Assembly (NCBI RefSeq): GCF_001684975.1
Contig: NZ_MAYH01000034.1
Location: 496,001-560,000 of the forward strand
DNA from: Chryseobacterium artocarpi
GTDB lineage: Bacteria; Bacteroidota; Bacteroidia; Flavobacteriales; Weeksellaceae
Direction: 5' to 3'
Length of the DNA stretch: 64,000 nucleotides
This document shows, one piece after another, positions 47,376-56,830 of the stretch. A program made the position numbers and the translations under genes. Below the pieces are notes generated by a model. That model did not search any database and was not told the DNA's origin. It was given only the letters and a program-made list of their open reading frames with translations. How positions within the stretch are numbered: position 1 is the stretch's first letter; every line of letters begins with the position of its first letter.

Positions 47376-49811
47376 TTATTCTTTGATAAACTTTTTTTCT
47401 ATCGTTTCTCCATTATCATCAATATATATTACATATACACTGTTGACTAATTTACTTACATCAATTTTATTATGCAGTATAATGCCGCTTTCAAGCAATT
47501 GACCAGAGAGACTATAAAGCTTATAATTGGCTTTCTGACTAATATTCTTTATATGTAACACAGTATGTACCGGATTAGGATAAATCGTTATGTCATTATT
47601 CTGATCTAATAAATTTGGAGCTCCTTTTTTAGAGATGATTACTTTATAATCTTCTACTTCTCCGTTCTTGAATTTGGTACAGCTTACAGGTACACCATCT
47701 CTTTCCATAGCTACTCTCATTACGATATACTTATCACTGGTCATACTTACAGATGCATTGGCAGGTACATTAAATCTACCAGATATAGGGCTTGTAGAAT
47801 TGGGAGAAGAAACTAAAATTCTTTCATCAATATCAAAGTCTCCGTTTCTGTTGAAATCAATCCAGACAGCAACTCCTTCGTTTTGGGTATTTCCAGTCCA
47901 TTTTTTATCAATAATGATTTCGTTATCTACAGATCCTTGAATCAATTCGATAAATGTATTAGGAGATCCTGTATAATTGGTATAATTGGATGCTCCTGAA
48001 GAGTTTTCCATTGCAGGTTTTCCATTGGGTTTCACTGTTATTTTAGAAATATGCTCTCCCACAGAACTTTCCGAAATCATTTGACAATAACCAACCGTAG
48101 GCGTTGTAAAATAATACATCGGTGTATAATTTCCAGGTGTTCCATTACAGATATTGGCTACCTGCATTTCGTATTTTGTTAATTCCGTAAGGTTATTCAA
48201 TATTAAATTATTAACAGGTGTAGGAATTTCTGTCCAACTTGGAATCCCCACTTTTCTATACCTGAGAATATAAGTTGCTCCAGGGAAAGGATCCCATTTG
48301 ATCTCTGCCCATGTAGGCAACAGTTGAGTTATTGTTAATCCTGAAGGAGGAGTTTGGCATTCTCTCTCCGTAGTAAATACTTTAGGATGTGAATAAGGAT
48401 TCAATGTACCTCCTATACATTGATTGGCAATTTGAACTTCATAAGTTTTATTGACTCCCAAGTTTGTTAGAGTAAAGGTATTTGCCGGCGGAGCAGGTAA
48501 ATTCTCCTGATTCCACGGGATTGTCCCCACTTCCCTCCATCTCATCACATAGGTAGCACTTGCTGCAAGTGGTGACCAGGTAATCAAAGCGGAGGTAGAT
48601 GTAATACTACTGATTGTTACAACGGGAGGTGTAGGATCACACTTCGTTACAAATTCATCATGAGAAAAAGTTCCGGTTGTACCGTTACATACCGCAGCAA
48701 CTTCTACTTCGTATAATGTAGCAGATAATAAATTCGTTAAATCAAATGTATTTACTGTAAGCGGTGGTAAAGCTACAGGTACATTTGTTATCGTCCAGTT
48801 TAATGCGCCAACAGGTCTGTATCTTACCTGATAATTATCTACTTTATTAGTTCTTGCCCATCGTAAAGTAGCAGAATTATGGGTTACATTACTCACCGTA
48901 ATCACTGGAGTTGTGATATCGCAAGTAGGTGTACTAAAACTTCCACCGGAAACCCAAATACTTTTATCTGTTGTACTACAAGCTGAACGTACCCACCAAT
49001 AATAAGTCGTATTGGTTGACAGTTGGGATAAGTTTGCAGTCAAAATACTGGTAGTTCCTGTAGGTGTAGTTCCCGAATCTGGCGGAGTGTTGGCTGTGCT
49101 GATATAGTATTCATATCCGTCTGCCGGGGGTGAAGCCGGAGCTGCCCAACTCAGTATTGCTGTAGTCGGAGTAATTGCCGACATTTGTAAAGATGTAGGA
49201 AAGAAGCATTTCCCTAGCGAAATATTGTCAATTGAAGCAGGAGGTTGGGTCCCCCCATTGTTATTATTTACCCATTCAAATATCAGACGCATATCTGCAC
49301 CAGCAAAAGTATTAAGATCCAAATTAGCATTAATATAGGTCTGCCATGCCGTCTGCATATTAAAATCATTACCTACTCTGATTCTTCCAGCTCCGGCAGT
49401 AATACTGGTACCGGCAGCAGGTGTAAAGGAAGAGGGAGCAAGCCATACTCTCAGATAATCTTTAGTACTTTCCCCACCTGCTCTCCAATCGAATGAAAAA
49501 ATTGTGTTTCCAGTCCCCGCTGGAATTGCAATATCTCTATAAGTATGAACAATACTTGCACCGCTCATATTATAAGCGTTTGTATTTCCGTTCGTATTAG
49601 AAATATAAATTGCATTTGGAGGGTTACCAACAGCGCTTCCGTGGACCCATTTATTGGTTTGTGAACCATTGACAAAAGTAAGATCTCCATTCCCTGTGCT
49701 GAAATTCTCTCTATATGGAAAAGCAGCTGAAGTAGATGGGAAGCAAGAACTAAGCAAAAAGCCCAAAATAATAATACAGAAGGCTTTCAGCAAAAAGTAG
49801 TGTTGTTTCAT
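47376..49811 (-). CDS. T9SS-exported fibronectin type III / GEVEDY protein, 811 residues
   Basis: Signal peptide at 1-~30, with an LSSC motif that could also act as a lipobox. Residues ~35-200 resemble a MAM/cleaved-adhesin (choice-of-anchor) jelly roll (IFSFDWRAGGES). Four FN3 domains follow (residues ~200-575), each opening with a Cys and containing a TA-L-W core. One GEVEDY module (Cys-based beta domain ending GEVEDYKVI, ~residue 585-720) and a type A sorting domain with IYPNP and FIKE close it. It is the first of three paralogues in a row. Its C-terminal ~300 residues are homologous to those of the next two genes but clearly diverged. A surface adhesin role is likely; the ligand is unknown. 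Confidence 0.82.
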   Translation of the reverse strand: MKQHYFLLKAFCIIILGFLLSSCFPSTSAAFPYRENFSTGNGDLTFVNGSQTNKWVHGSAVGNPPNAIYISNTNGNTNAYNMSGASIVHTYRDIAIPAGTGNTIFSFDWRAGGESTKDYLRVWLAPSSFTPAAGTSITAGAGRIRVGNDFNMQTAWQTYINANLDLNTFAGADMRLIFEWVNNNNGGTQPPASIDNISLGKCFFPTSLQMSAITPTTAILSWAAPASPPADGYEYYISTANTPPDSGTTPTGTTSILTANLSQLSTNTTYYWWVRSACSTTDKSIWVSGGSFSTPTCDITTPVITVSNVTHNSATLRWARTNKVDNYQVRYRPVGALNWTITNVPVALPPLTVNTFDLTNLLSATLYEVEVAAVCNGTTGTFSHDEFVTKCDPTPPVVTISSITSTSALITWSPLAASATYVMRWREVGTIPWNQENLPAPPANTFTLTNLGVNKTYEVQIANQCIGGTLNPYSHPKVFTTERECQTPPSGLTITQLLPTWAEIKWDPFPGATYILRYRKVGIPSWTEIPTPVNNLILNNLTELTKYEMQVANICNGTPGNYTPMYYFTTPTVGYCQMISESSVGEHISKITVKPNGKPAMENSSGASNYTNYTGSPNTFIELIQGSVDNEIIIDKKWTGNTQNEGVAVWIDFNRNGDFDIDERILVSSPNSTSPISGRFNVPANASVSMTSDKYIVMRVAMERDGVPVSCTKFKNGEVEDYKVIISKKGAPNLLDQNNDITIYPNPVHTVLHIKNISQKANYKLYSLSGQLLESGIILHNKIDVSKLVNSVYVIYIDDNGETIEKKFIKE

Positions 49812-50031
49812 AATTATTAGTTTTTTAGTTTTTATATAAACTTTTAGTAAAAAATCATTCCGAAGTTGTTGAAGTTCTTTTAAAAAGATTAAAATTCAGC
49901 CAAGTCTGAACATCGCAATGCTTGGCAACAATTATTGAATAATTCCCAAAAACAATTGCCAATATACTAAGGGATTCTGATGATGTAAAAATTTTTCTCA
50001 TAATTACCATTGATATCTTGTAATATTCTCA

Positions 50032-50060
50032 CAAACTTAAACAAATTTGTTAAATACAAA
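50032..50060 (-). promoter_or_regulatory. Candidate promoter of the 811-residue gene
   Basis: TTTG (50057-50060), 17-nt spacer, TAAGTTTG (50032-50039) on the minus strand, with a perfect 12-bp palindrome (50040-50051) in the spacer. The leader would be about 215 nt. Confidence 0.35.
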
Positions 50061-50183
50061 CAATAAAAAATAAATAATTCAACAAAAAATGATTAATAAA
50101 TATTTTACAACACTAAAACCATGATATATAAAGGAAATTTAAATATTAATTTCAATACATATTGATTTATTTTATTTAAAATT

Positions 50184-51557
50184 AAAAAAATAAGCCTCCA
50201 TTTCTGGAGGCTTATTCTATATGAAAGTCTATCTATTATTCTTTAATAAATTTCTTCTGAGCTGTATTACCATTATCATCGATATCGATTACATAAACAC
50301 CATTGATCAATCTGCTTACATTGATCTGGTTATTAAGTAAGATACCCTCTCCGATAACCTGTCCTACTGCATTGTAAATTTTATACTTCGCTTTCTTGCT
50401 GATATTCTTAACATACAATATTGAGCTTACAGGGTTGGGATAGATCATAATATCCGTCTGATCAAGTGGATTAGGAACTCCTTTTTTAGAAATTCTTACG
50501 GTATAGTCTTCCACTTCTCCGTTATTGAAGTTTGTACAACTTACAGGAACGCCATCTCTTTCCATTGCAACTCTCATTACTACATATTTGTAATCTGTCA
50601 TACTTACAAATGCATCCGAAGGTACATTGAACTTACCTGATACCGGACTGTCTCTATTTGGTGATGAAGTAAAGATCTTCTCGTTGATATCAAACTCTCC
50701 ATTTCTGTTGAAGTCGATCCAAACTGAGACTCCTTCATTGTATGTATTTCCTGTCCATTTTTTATCAATGATGATTTCGTTATCTGTTGATCCCTGAATC
50801 AATTCGATAAATGTGGCAGGAACTCCTGTATAGTCTGTATACGTTGATGCTCCTGAAGCATTTTCCATTTTTGGCTTGCCATTCGGAATAACGGTTACTT
50901 TAGAAATATGTTCCCCGGTAGAACTTCCTGATGCCACTTTACAGTAAATTACTGTTGGCGTTGTAAAGTAGTAAGGTGGGGTATAATTCCCTGGTGTTCC
51001 GCTACAGATATTAACTACCTGCATTTCGTATTTAGTCATTTCTGTAAGACCGTTCAATATAACAGTATTTACAGGGGTTTGTACTTCTGTCCAGCTTGGA
51101 ATACCTACTTTTCTGTATCTAAGAACATAGGTTGCTCCCGGGAAAGGATCCCATTTGATCTCTGCCATTGTTGGCAACAATTGAGTAATTGTCAAGCCCG
51201 GAGGTGCAATCTGGCAGATTCTTTCCGTTGTAAATACTTTAGGATTAGAGAATGGATTTAAATTAGGATCTCCATTACACTGATTGGCAATCATTACCTC
51301 ATAGGTGGTATATGGCTCTAAAGGAACAACACTTCCTAATACATAAGTATTGGCAGGAGATGCTGGTAAAGCGATATCTGCATTTGGCCATCCAGTCACT
51401 CCTACCTTTCTCCATCTCAATGTGTAAGTAGAACTTGCGGCAAGTGGTGACCAAGTAATTAAGGCTGTCGTTGGAGTTATACTACTTACAGTCACATTTG
51501 GAGGTGTAGGATCGCATCTCGTTGTGAATGTCTTAATTGCTGTAGGAGTACCAAGTG
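50184..51557. repeat. Near-identical 1374-bp repeat, copy A (metalloprotease gene tail)
   Basis: Covers the terminator and the 3' end of the gene at 50236-55269 and matches 55457-56830 without indels at a constant offset of 5273. By direct comparison there are about 20 mismatches, all in the flanks; 50501-51263 (763 bp) is identical. Confidence 0.9.
50189..50216 (-). terminator. Terminator after the metalloprotease gene
   Basis: Stem ATAAGCCTCC / GGAGGCTTAT with a 6-nt loop and T run on the minus strand. An identical copy follows the next gene (55462-55489). Confidence 0.85.
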
Positions 51558-54500
51558 TAATTCCACAATTTGCTGTAATCTGAACCTCATAAGTTGTATT
51601 AGGCAACAAGTTATTCAGTATGTATGATACATCTGAGACATAAACATCTGTCCAGACATTTGTTCCTACTATCCTATATTGAACAAGAGAGGTAAGGTTA
51701 TTTGTTGCTGCTGTCCAGTTAAGAGTTGCAGAATTATGGGTAATCGTATTTACTACAAGCCCTGTTGGTGTATCAATACTACATGGCTTCAATTTTACCA
51801 CATAATCTTCTACTTCTCCATCTACACTATTTTGGCACATAGTAGGAGCATTTCCTCTTCTCAAAGCTACCCTCATTACAGTAGTTAAAGGACCGGAATA
51901 TGCATTAGCAGGAACATTAAATGTACCTGTAACAGGAGTATTGGTTCCTGCAGCAGAAATAAGAATTCTTTCAGAATTGATAAATTGTCCGTCTCTGTTA
52001 AAATCTATCCATGCCGTAATCGCATCATTCTGAGAAGAACCAGTCCATCCTTTTGCAACAGAAATTTTATTATTTGTTGAGCCTATTTCAAGTGTAATTA
52101 ATGTAGCTGAAGTTGTATAATTTGTATAATTATTTTGGACAGAATTATTAGTCATTATTGGTAACGCTGGATTTATAGGAGTCACCATTACATTCGAAAT
52201 ATGATCGTTAGTTCCCGTTCCTATCATTGAACAGTACGATACAGCTGGTGTTGTAAATTGTTGTAAAGGAGAAAACACTCCTAAAGTATTATTACAATTT
52301 GTTGCTACCTGAACTTCATACTGAGTTTGTTCCTCTAAGTTTGGAATTGTGTAATTATTACCAGCCCCTCCTACAGGATCTATTGTAGTCCATGCAGTAG
52401 TTCCTACCTTTCTGTATCTTAATATATAGGTTGCTCCTGTACTTGCTACCCATGATACAGTAGCGGTATTAGGTGTAATGTTAGTAATAGTAATATTACT
52501 TGGAGCGGAACTATTACATGCTTGTAAATCAATTATTTTAACAGCATAATCTTCTACTTCTCCATTGGTAAATGTTCCACAAGCACCCGGATTATTTAAA
52601 TCTCTCATTACAACACGCATTTTTGTCCCAAGAGGTCCGGCATAAGCCGTTGCAGGTACAACGAAATTGCCTGATACAGGAGTAGTCTGATTATTTCCTA
52701 CATTTAAAATTCTTTCATTAGTCTCAAAAGCACCATTTTTATTAAAATCTATCCACACACTTATAGCTTTATTAGCCATAGCACCTGACCATGATTTAGA
52801 TACAGAAATTGTATTACCTGTTGTTCCACGAACCAAAGTAATTAATTTTGTTACATCTGATGAATAATCAGTATAATTATTAGCTCCCGAATTATTACTC
52901 ATTGTATAAGAACTAGCAGCAGCTACTGTCACATTTGATATATAACCACCATCTGTATTACTTGAAACAGCACTACAATATGGGGTTGTAAAAGTCTTAA
53001 TTGGTGAAAAACTTCCCGTTACGCCTGAACAAATATTTGCAATCTGAACTTCATAAGTTGTCCCAGCTGATAGACCATTAATCGTTACGGAATTTGAAGT
53101 TGGATTAGGATTAACGTTAATCCATGAAGCTGCCCCCGCTACACGATATTGTACCAGATATGAAGCATTATAAGAAGCATTCCAGGTAACAGTAGCCGTT
53201 GATTGTGTAAGAGCTGTAACTAAAATTCCTCCCGGAGGAGTTAGTACACAAACCGGAAGAGTATCTATCGAAGCATTTCCTATGGCATAAAATACATTAT
53301 TAATAGCACTTACTCTTATCTTAGCAGTGCCTCCTGTAGGAAGAGGAAATGCACTGAAATCCAATGATTCAGTACCATCATTAGCTGTAGAGGCTGCTAA
53401 CACATACCAGGTTAATCCATTATCTGAAGTAAAATCAATTTTTACATTAGTCGTATTATAAGGAGATGCATTAGTAGCTGCAACATCCCATGTCACCGTT
53501 GTTGGTCCATTATTATAAACTGTTGTTGGATTTACTTTGAAAGGACCGTTATTTCCTACAATAATTGTTTGAAATGCAGATTGTGTCTGCTGCTGACTAG
53601 CAACAGGATTGTTGTCTCTTACAGTTATTGAGAATTTTGTTGTTCTCGCTACTGTAGACACAGCTTCCCATCCATTGTTATCATGTAATACTCCGGCTAA
53701 TACTGAAGACAGCTTGGGAAAATAACGAGTAGGGCTTGCAGACGGAGTCAAAGATCTGAATGATGCCCCTGTAGTTGTATTCCCTAAATTAATATTATCT
53801 ATTGAGGGTCCATTGGAAATCATTGCATCAGCCTGTTCCCAAGCATATGTCATTGGATCATTTTCTGCATCGGTAACTGAGGCAGTTAAAGCAAAGGCAG
53901 TTCCTTTTGGAATATTATAAATAGGTAATGCAGCAATTACCGGAGGATTATTAGCAACAGTAGTTTCTATATCACAAGTTCTGGTTATTAAAGTACTCTG
54001 AACCTGTTTTATAGTATTATTAATAAAATAAGGGTCCGTATTTGGCTGTATATCGAAAGTACCTCCAGGCGAAGGAAAGATCCCAAAATTACCTGCATTT
54101 CCATTAGCAATCCCTGCATATCCCATTATAGTAGAACCTGAACCAGGCTCAAATTGAGTATTAGGGATTTGAAATTGATATGAAAAAGTATGATTTCCTC
54201 CTAATTGATGTCCCATTTCGTGGGCAACAAAATCTATATCAAAAACATCACCCTGAGGTCCTGAATTGGCAGGAGAAGTAAATCCTGAGCCTTTCCCTTT
54301 TCCGGTACCTGGATCTGGATTACCTGGTTCCAGGCAAATACATCCAATACATCCGGCATTACCTCCACCTCCACTTGCTCCAAACAAATGACCTATATCA
54401 TAATTAGTATCTCCAACATTAGCTGTAAGCGTTTGCTGTAACTCTGTATTCCAAGCATCAGGAGCTTGTCCTCCCGTTACCGTAGAGTAAGGATCTGTAC

Positions 54501-55269
54501 TCGGATTCGTATAAATAACATTTGGAAAGTTCTGCAGAACTAAATGAAGGGCAAAGTCTTTTTCATAAATACCATTCACTCTGGTAAGGGTTGCATTTAT
54601 CCCCGTTAAAGCACCAGCCACTGTTCCACCAAAAAATTGGGTATATTCACCTGTTACAGATATGGCTAATCTCAATGTTCTGTATTTTCTGTCAGAAGAT
54701 CTGGCAAAACTATTAGGTTGATGATTGAAAACCTGTCCATTTTGACGGAGCCCTTCTATTTCTCTTTTATCATGAAAGCTTTCCTCAGTAGAACAGATAA
54801 ACCCCGATTTACCTCCCTGTGTTTTTAGATGAACTTCATAAATCGTTTTATTAGCATTAGCTGGTTCTATAAATTCTGATCCTTCATTTGAAATAATCAT
54901 CGATTGAAAATCATTTGGAGCAAGACTGAATCTTATGTATTTGGAAGGATCATCAATTCCTACTCCAGCATAAGAACCCAATTGATATTGATCAGCCAGC
55001 TCTTTCACTATAACCGGAAAACTATAAACAGCAAACCTTTCTATTTTCCCGCTGAGAGTAGGTATTGAAATAGTAACAGGTTTTGCATTCGTTCCGGATT
55101 CCTCAGCTTTTGCAAGTTGTGATTTCAACAATGAAATATCCAAAGTATAGTACCCTTTAGGATTAATATCGTTTCGAAGTCCTTTTTCATTAAAAACTGT
55201 TTGAGCCCATTGTGCATGAAACATTGTGAACAAACAAAGAAAAAAGAAGGATGTAAAGATTTTCTTCAT
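50236..55269 (-). CDS. T9SS-exported metzincin (reprolysin-like) metalloprotease with FN3 and GEVEDY modules
   Basis: About 1677 residues from the ATG at 55267-55269, which starts the signal peptide (MKKIFTSFF...MFHAQ); an in-frame ATG at 55281 adds four residues. Residues ~20-190 form a prodomain-like region. The protease domain at ~190-430 has the zinc motif HEMGHQLGGNH (HExxHxxGxxH) starting at His350 and a Met-turn STIMGYAG. A Gly/Cys-rich insertion (CIGCICLEPG) precedes the zinc site. An Ig-like region follows, then five FN3 domains, three GEVEDY modules and a type A sorting domain. It is expected to be a secreted or cell-surface protease; substrate unknown. Its 3' 1.3 kb is nearly identical to the next gene. 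Confidence 0.85.
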   Translation of the reverse strand: MKKIFTSFFFLCLFTMFHAQWAQTVFNEKGLRNDINPKGYYTLDISLLKSQLAKAEESGTNAKPVTISIPTLSGKIERFAVYSFPVIVKELADQYQLGSYAGVGIDDPSKYIRFSLAPNDFQSMIISNEGSEFIEPANANKTIYEVHLKTQGGKSGFICSTEESFHDKREIEGLRQNGQVFNHQPNSFARSSDRKYRTLRLAISVTGEYTQFFGGTVAGALTGINATLTRVNGIYEKDFALHLVLQNFPNVIYTNPSTDPYSTVTGGQAPDAWNTELQQTLTANVGDTNYDIGHLFGASGGGGNAGCIGCICLEPGNPDPGTGKGKGSGFTSPANSGPQGDVFDIDFVAHEMGHQLGGNHTFSYQFQIPNTQFEPGSGSTIMGYAGIANGNAGNFGIFPSPGGTFDIQPNTDPYFINNTIKQVQSTLITRTCDIETTVANNPPVIAALPIYNIPKGTAFALTASVTDAENDPMTYAWEQADAMISNGPSIDNINLGNTTTGASFRSLTPSASPTRYFPKLSSVLAGVLHDNNGWEAVSTVARTTKFSITVRDNNPVASQQQTQSAFQTIIVGNNGPFKVNPTTVYNNGPTTVTWDVAATNASPYNTTNVKIDFTSDNGLTWYVLAASTANDGTESLDFSAFPLPTGGTAKIRVSAINNVFYAIGNASIDTLPVCVLTPPGGILVTALTQSTATVTWNASYNASYLVQYRVAGAASWINVNPNPTSNSVTINGLSAGTTYEVQIANICSGVTGSFSPIKTFTTPYCSAVSSNTDGGYISNVTVAAASSYTMSNNSGANNYTDYSSDVTKLITLVRGTTGNTISVSKSWSGAMANKAISVWIDFNKNGAFETNERILNVGNNQTTPVSGNFVVPATAYAGPLGTKMRVVMRDLNNPGACGTFTNGEVEDYAVKIIDLQACNSSAPSNITITNITPNTATVSWVASTGATYILRYRKVGTTAWTTIDPVGGAGNNYTIPNLEEQTQYEVQVATNCNNTLGVFSPLQQFTTPAVSYCSMIGTGTNDHISNVMVTPINPALPIMTNNSVQNNYTNYTTSATLITLEIGSTNNKISVAKGWTGSSQNDAITAWIDFNRDGQFINSERILISAAGTNTPVTGTFNVPANAYSGPLTTVMRVALRRGNAPTMCQNSVDGEVEDYVVKLKPCSIDTPTGLVVNTITHNSATLNWTAATNNLTSLVQYRIVGTNVWTDVYVSDVSYILNNLLPNTTYEVQITANCGITLGTPTAIKTFTTRCDPTPPNVTVSSITPTTALITWSPLAASSTYTLRWRKVGVTGWPNADIALPASPANTYVLGSVVPLEPYTTYEVMIANQCNGDPNLNPFSNPKVFTTERICQIAPPGLTITQLLPTMAEIKWDPFPGATYVLRYRKVGIPSWTEVQTPVNTVILNGLTEMTKYEMQVVNICSGTPGNYTPPYYFTTPTVIYCKVASGSSTGEHISKVTVIPNGKPKMENASGASTYTDYTGVPATFIELIQGSTDNEIIIDKKWTGNTYNEGVSVWIDFNRNGEFDINEKIFTSSPNRDSPVSGKFNVPSDAFVSMTDYKYVVMRVAMERDGVPVSCTNFNNGEVEDYTVRISKKGVPNPLDQTDIMIYPNPVSSILYVKNISKKAKYKIYNAVGQVIGEGILLNNQINVSRLINGVYVIDIDDNGNTAQKKFIKE

Positions 55270-55299
55270 AATTTCTGTCAAAAATTTGTATTAATCTCA

Positions 55300-55307
55300 C
55301 AAAAATA
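55300..55307 (-). promoter_or_regulatory. Candidate -7 element for the metalloprotease gene
   Basis: TATTTTTG on the minus strand, 30 bp upstream of the preferred ATG, matches TAnnTTTG. TTTG at 55333-55336 is slightly farther than usual (25-nt spacer). Confidence 0.4.
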
Positions 55308-55456
55308 ACCCACATATTACCGAAATACAACACAAAACAGTCGATTGCATGAAAAATCACTAACAAACCATCATATAAATTGAAAAAGTAAATAATAAAA
55401 AGTGATTTTAGTAAAAATTTCAACATATGTAGATTTATCTTTAAAATTATTACAAC

Positions 55457-56830
55457 AAAAAAATAAGCCTCCATTTCTGGAGGCTTATTCTATATGAAAG
55501 TCTATCTATTATTCTTTGATAAACTTCTTCTGAACGGTATTACCGTTATCATCAATATCGATTACATAAACACCATTTATCAATCTGCTTACATTGATCT
55601 GGTTATTAAGTAAGATACCCTCTCCGATAACCTGTCCTGCGGCATTGTAAATTTTATACTTCGCTTTCTTGCTGATATTCTTAACATACAATATTGAGCT
55701 TACAGGGTTTGGATAGATCATGATATCCGTCTGATCAAGTGGGTTAGGAACTCCTTTTTTGGAAATTCTTACTGTATAGTCTTCCACTTCTCCGTTATTG
55801 AAGTTTGTACAACTTACAGGAACGCCATCTCTTTCCATTGCAACTCTCATTACTACATATTTGTAATCTGTCATACTTACAAATGCATCCGAAGGTACAT
55901 TGAACTTACCTGATACCGGACTGTCTCTATTTGGTGATGAAGTAAAGATCTTCTCGTTGATATCAAACTCTCCATTTCTGTTGAAGTCGATCCAAACTGA
56001 GACTCCTTCATTGTATGTATTTCCTGTCCATTTTTTATCAATGATGATTTCGTTATCTGTTGATCCCTGAATCAATTCGATAAATGTGGCAGGAACTCCT
56101 GTATAGTCTGTATACGTTGATGCTCCTGAAGCATTTTCCATTTTTGGCTTGCCATTCGGAATAACGGTTACTTTAGAAATATGTTCCCCGGTAGAACTTC
56201 CTGATGCCACTTTACAGTAAATTACTGTTGGCGTTGTAAAGTAGTAAGGTGGGGTATAATTCCCTGGTGTTCCGCTACAGATATTAACTACCTGCATTTC
56301 GTATTTAGTCATTTCTGTAAGACCGTTCAATATAACAGTATTTACAGGGGTTTGTACTTCTGTCCAGCTTGGAATACCTACTTTTCTGTATCTAAGAACA
56401 TAGGTTGCTCCCGGGAAAGGATCCCATTTGATCTCTGCCATTGTTGGCAACAATTGAGTAATTGTCAAGCCCGGAGGTGCAATCTGGCAGATTCTTTCCG
56501 TTGTAAATACTTTAGGATTAGAGAATGGATTTAAATCAGGATCTCCATTACACTGATTGGCAATCATTACCTCATAGGTGGTATATGGCTCTAAAGGAAC
56601 CACACTTCCTAATACATAAGTATTGGCTGGAGATGCTGGTAAAGCGATATCTGCATTTGGCCATCCAGTCACTCCTACCTTTCTCCATCTCAATGTGTAA
56701 GTAGAACTTGCTGCAAGTGGTGACCAAGTAATTAAGGCTGTCGTTGGAGTTATACTACTTACAGTCACATTTGGAGGCGTAGGATCACATCTCGTTGTGA
56801 ATGTCTTAATTGCTGTAGGAGTACCAAGTG
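55457..56830. repeat. Near-identical 1374-bp repeat, copy B (third surface gene tail)
   Basis: The second copy of the sequence at 50184-51557. It covers the downstream terminator, the sorting domain, the last GEVEDY module and the last two FN3 domains of the gene at 55509. The boundary at 56830 falls inside a FN3 linker, after which the two genes diverge abruptly. Confidence 0.9.
55462..55489 (-). terminator. Terminator after the third large surface gene
   Basis: Same hairpin as at 50189-50216, ATAAGCCTCC / GGAGGCTTAT, part of the repeat. Confidence 0.85.

Larger units (their letters stand above)
49812..50235. other. Gap between the 811-residue gene and the metalloprotease gene
   Basis: About 425 bp. 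It holds a promoter candidate for the 811-residue gene at 50032-50060, a 12-bp palindrome AACAAATTTGTT at 50040-50051 within it, and the metalloprotease gene terminator at its other end. Otherwise AT-rich with nothing seen. Confidence 0.5.

Noticed and set aside
51079..51261. Small plus-strand ORF (60 residues) repeated exactly at 56352-56534
   Set aside because: It is the antisense reading of the shared tail repeat of the two giant surface genes; its duplication only reflects the underlying repeat.
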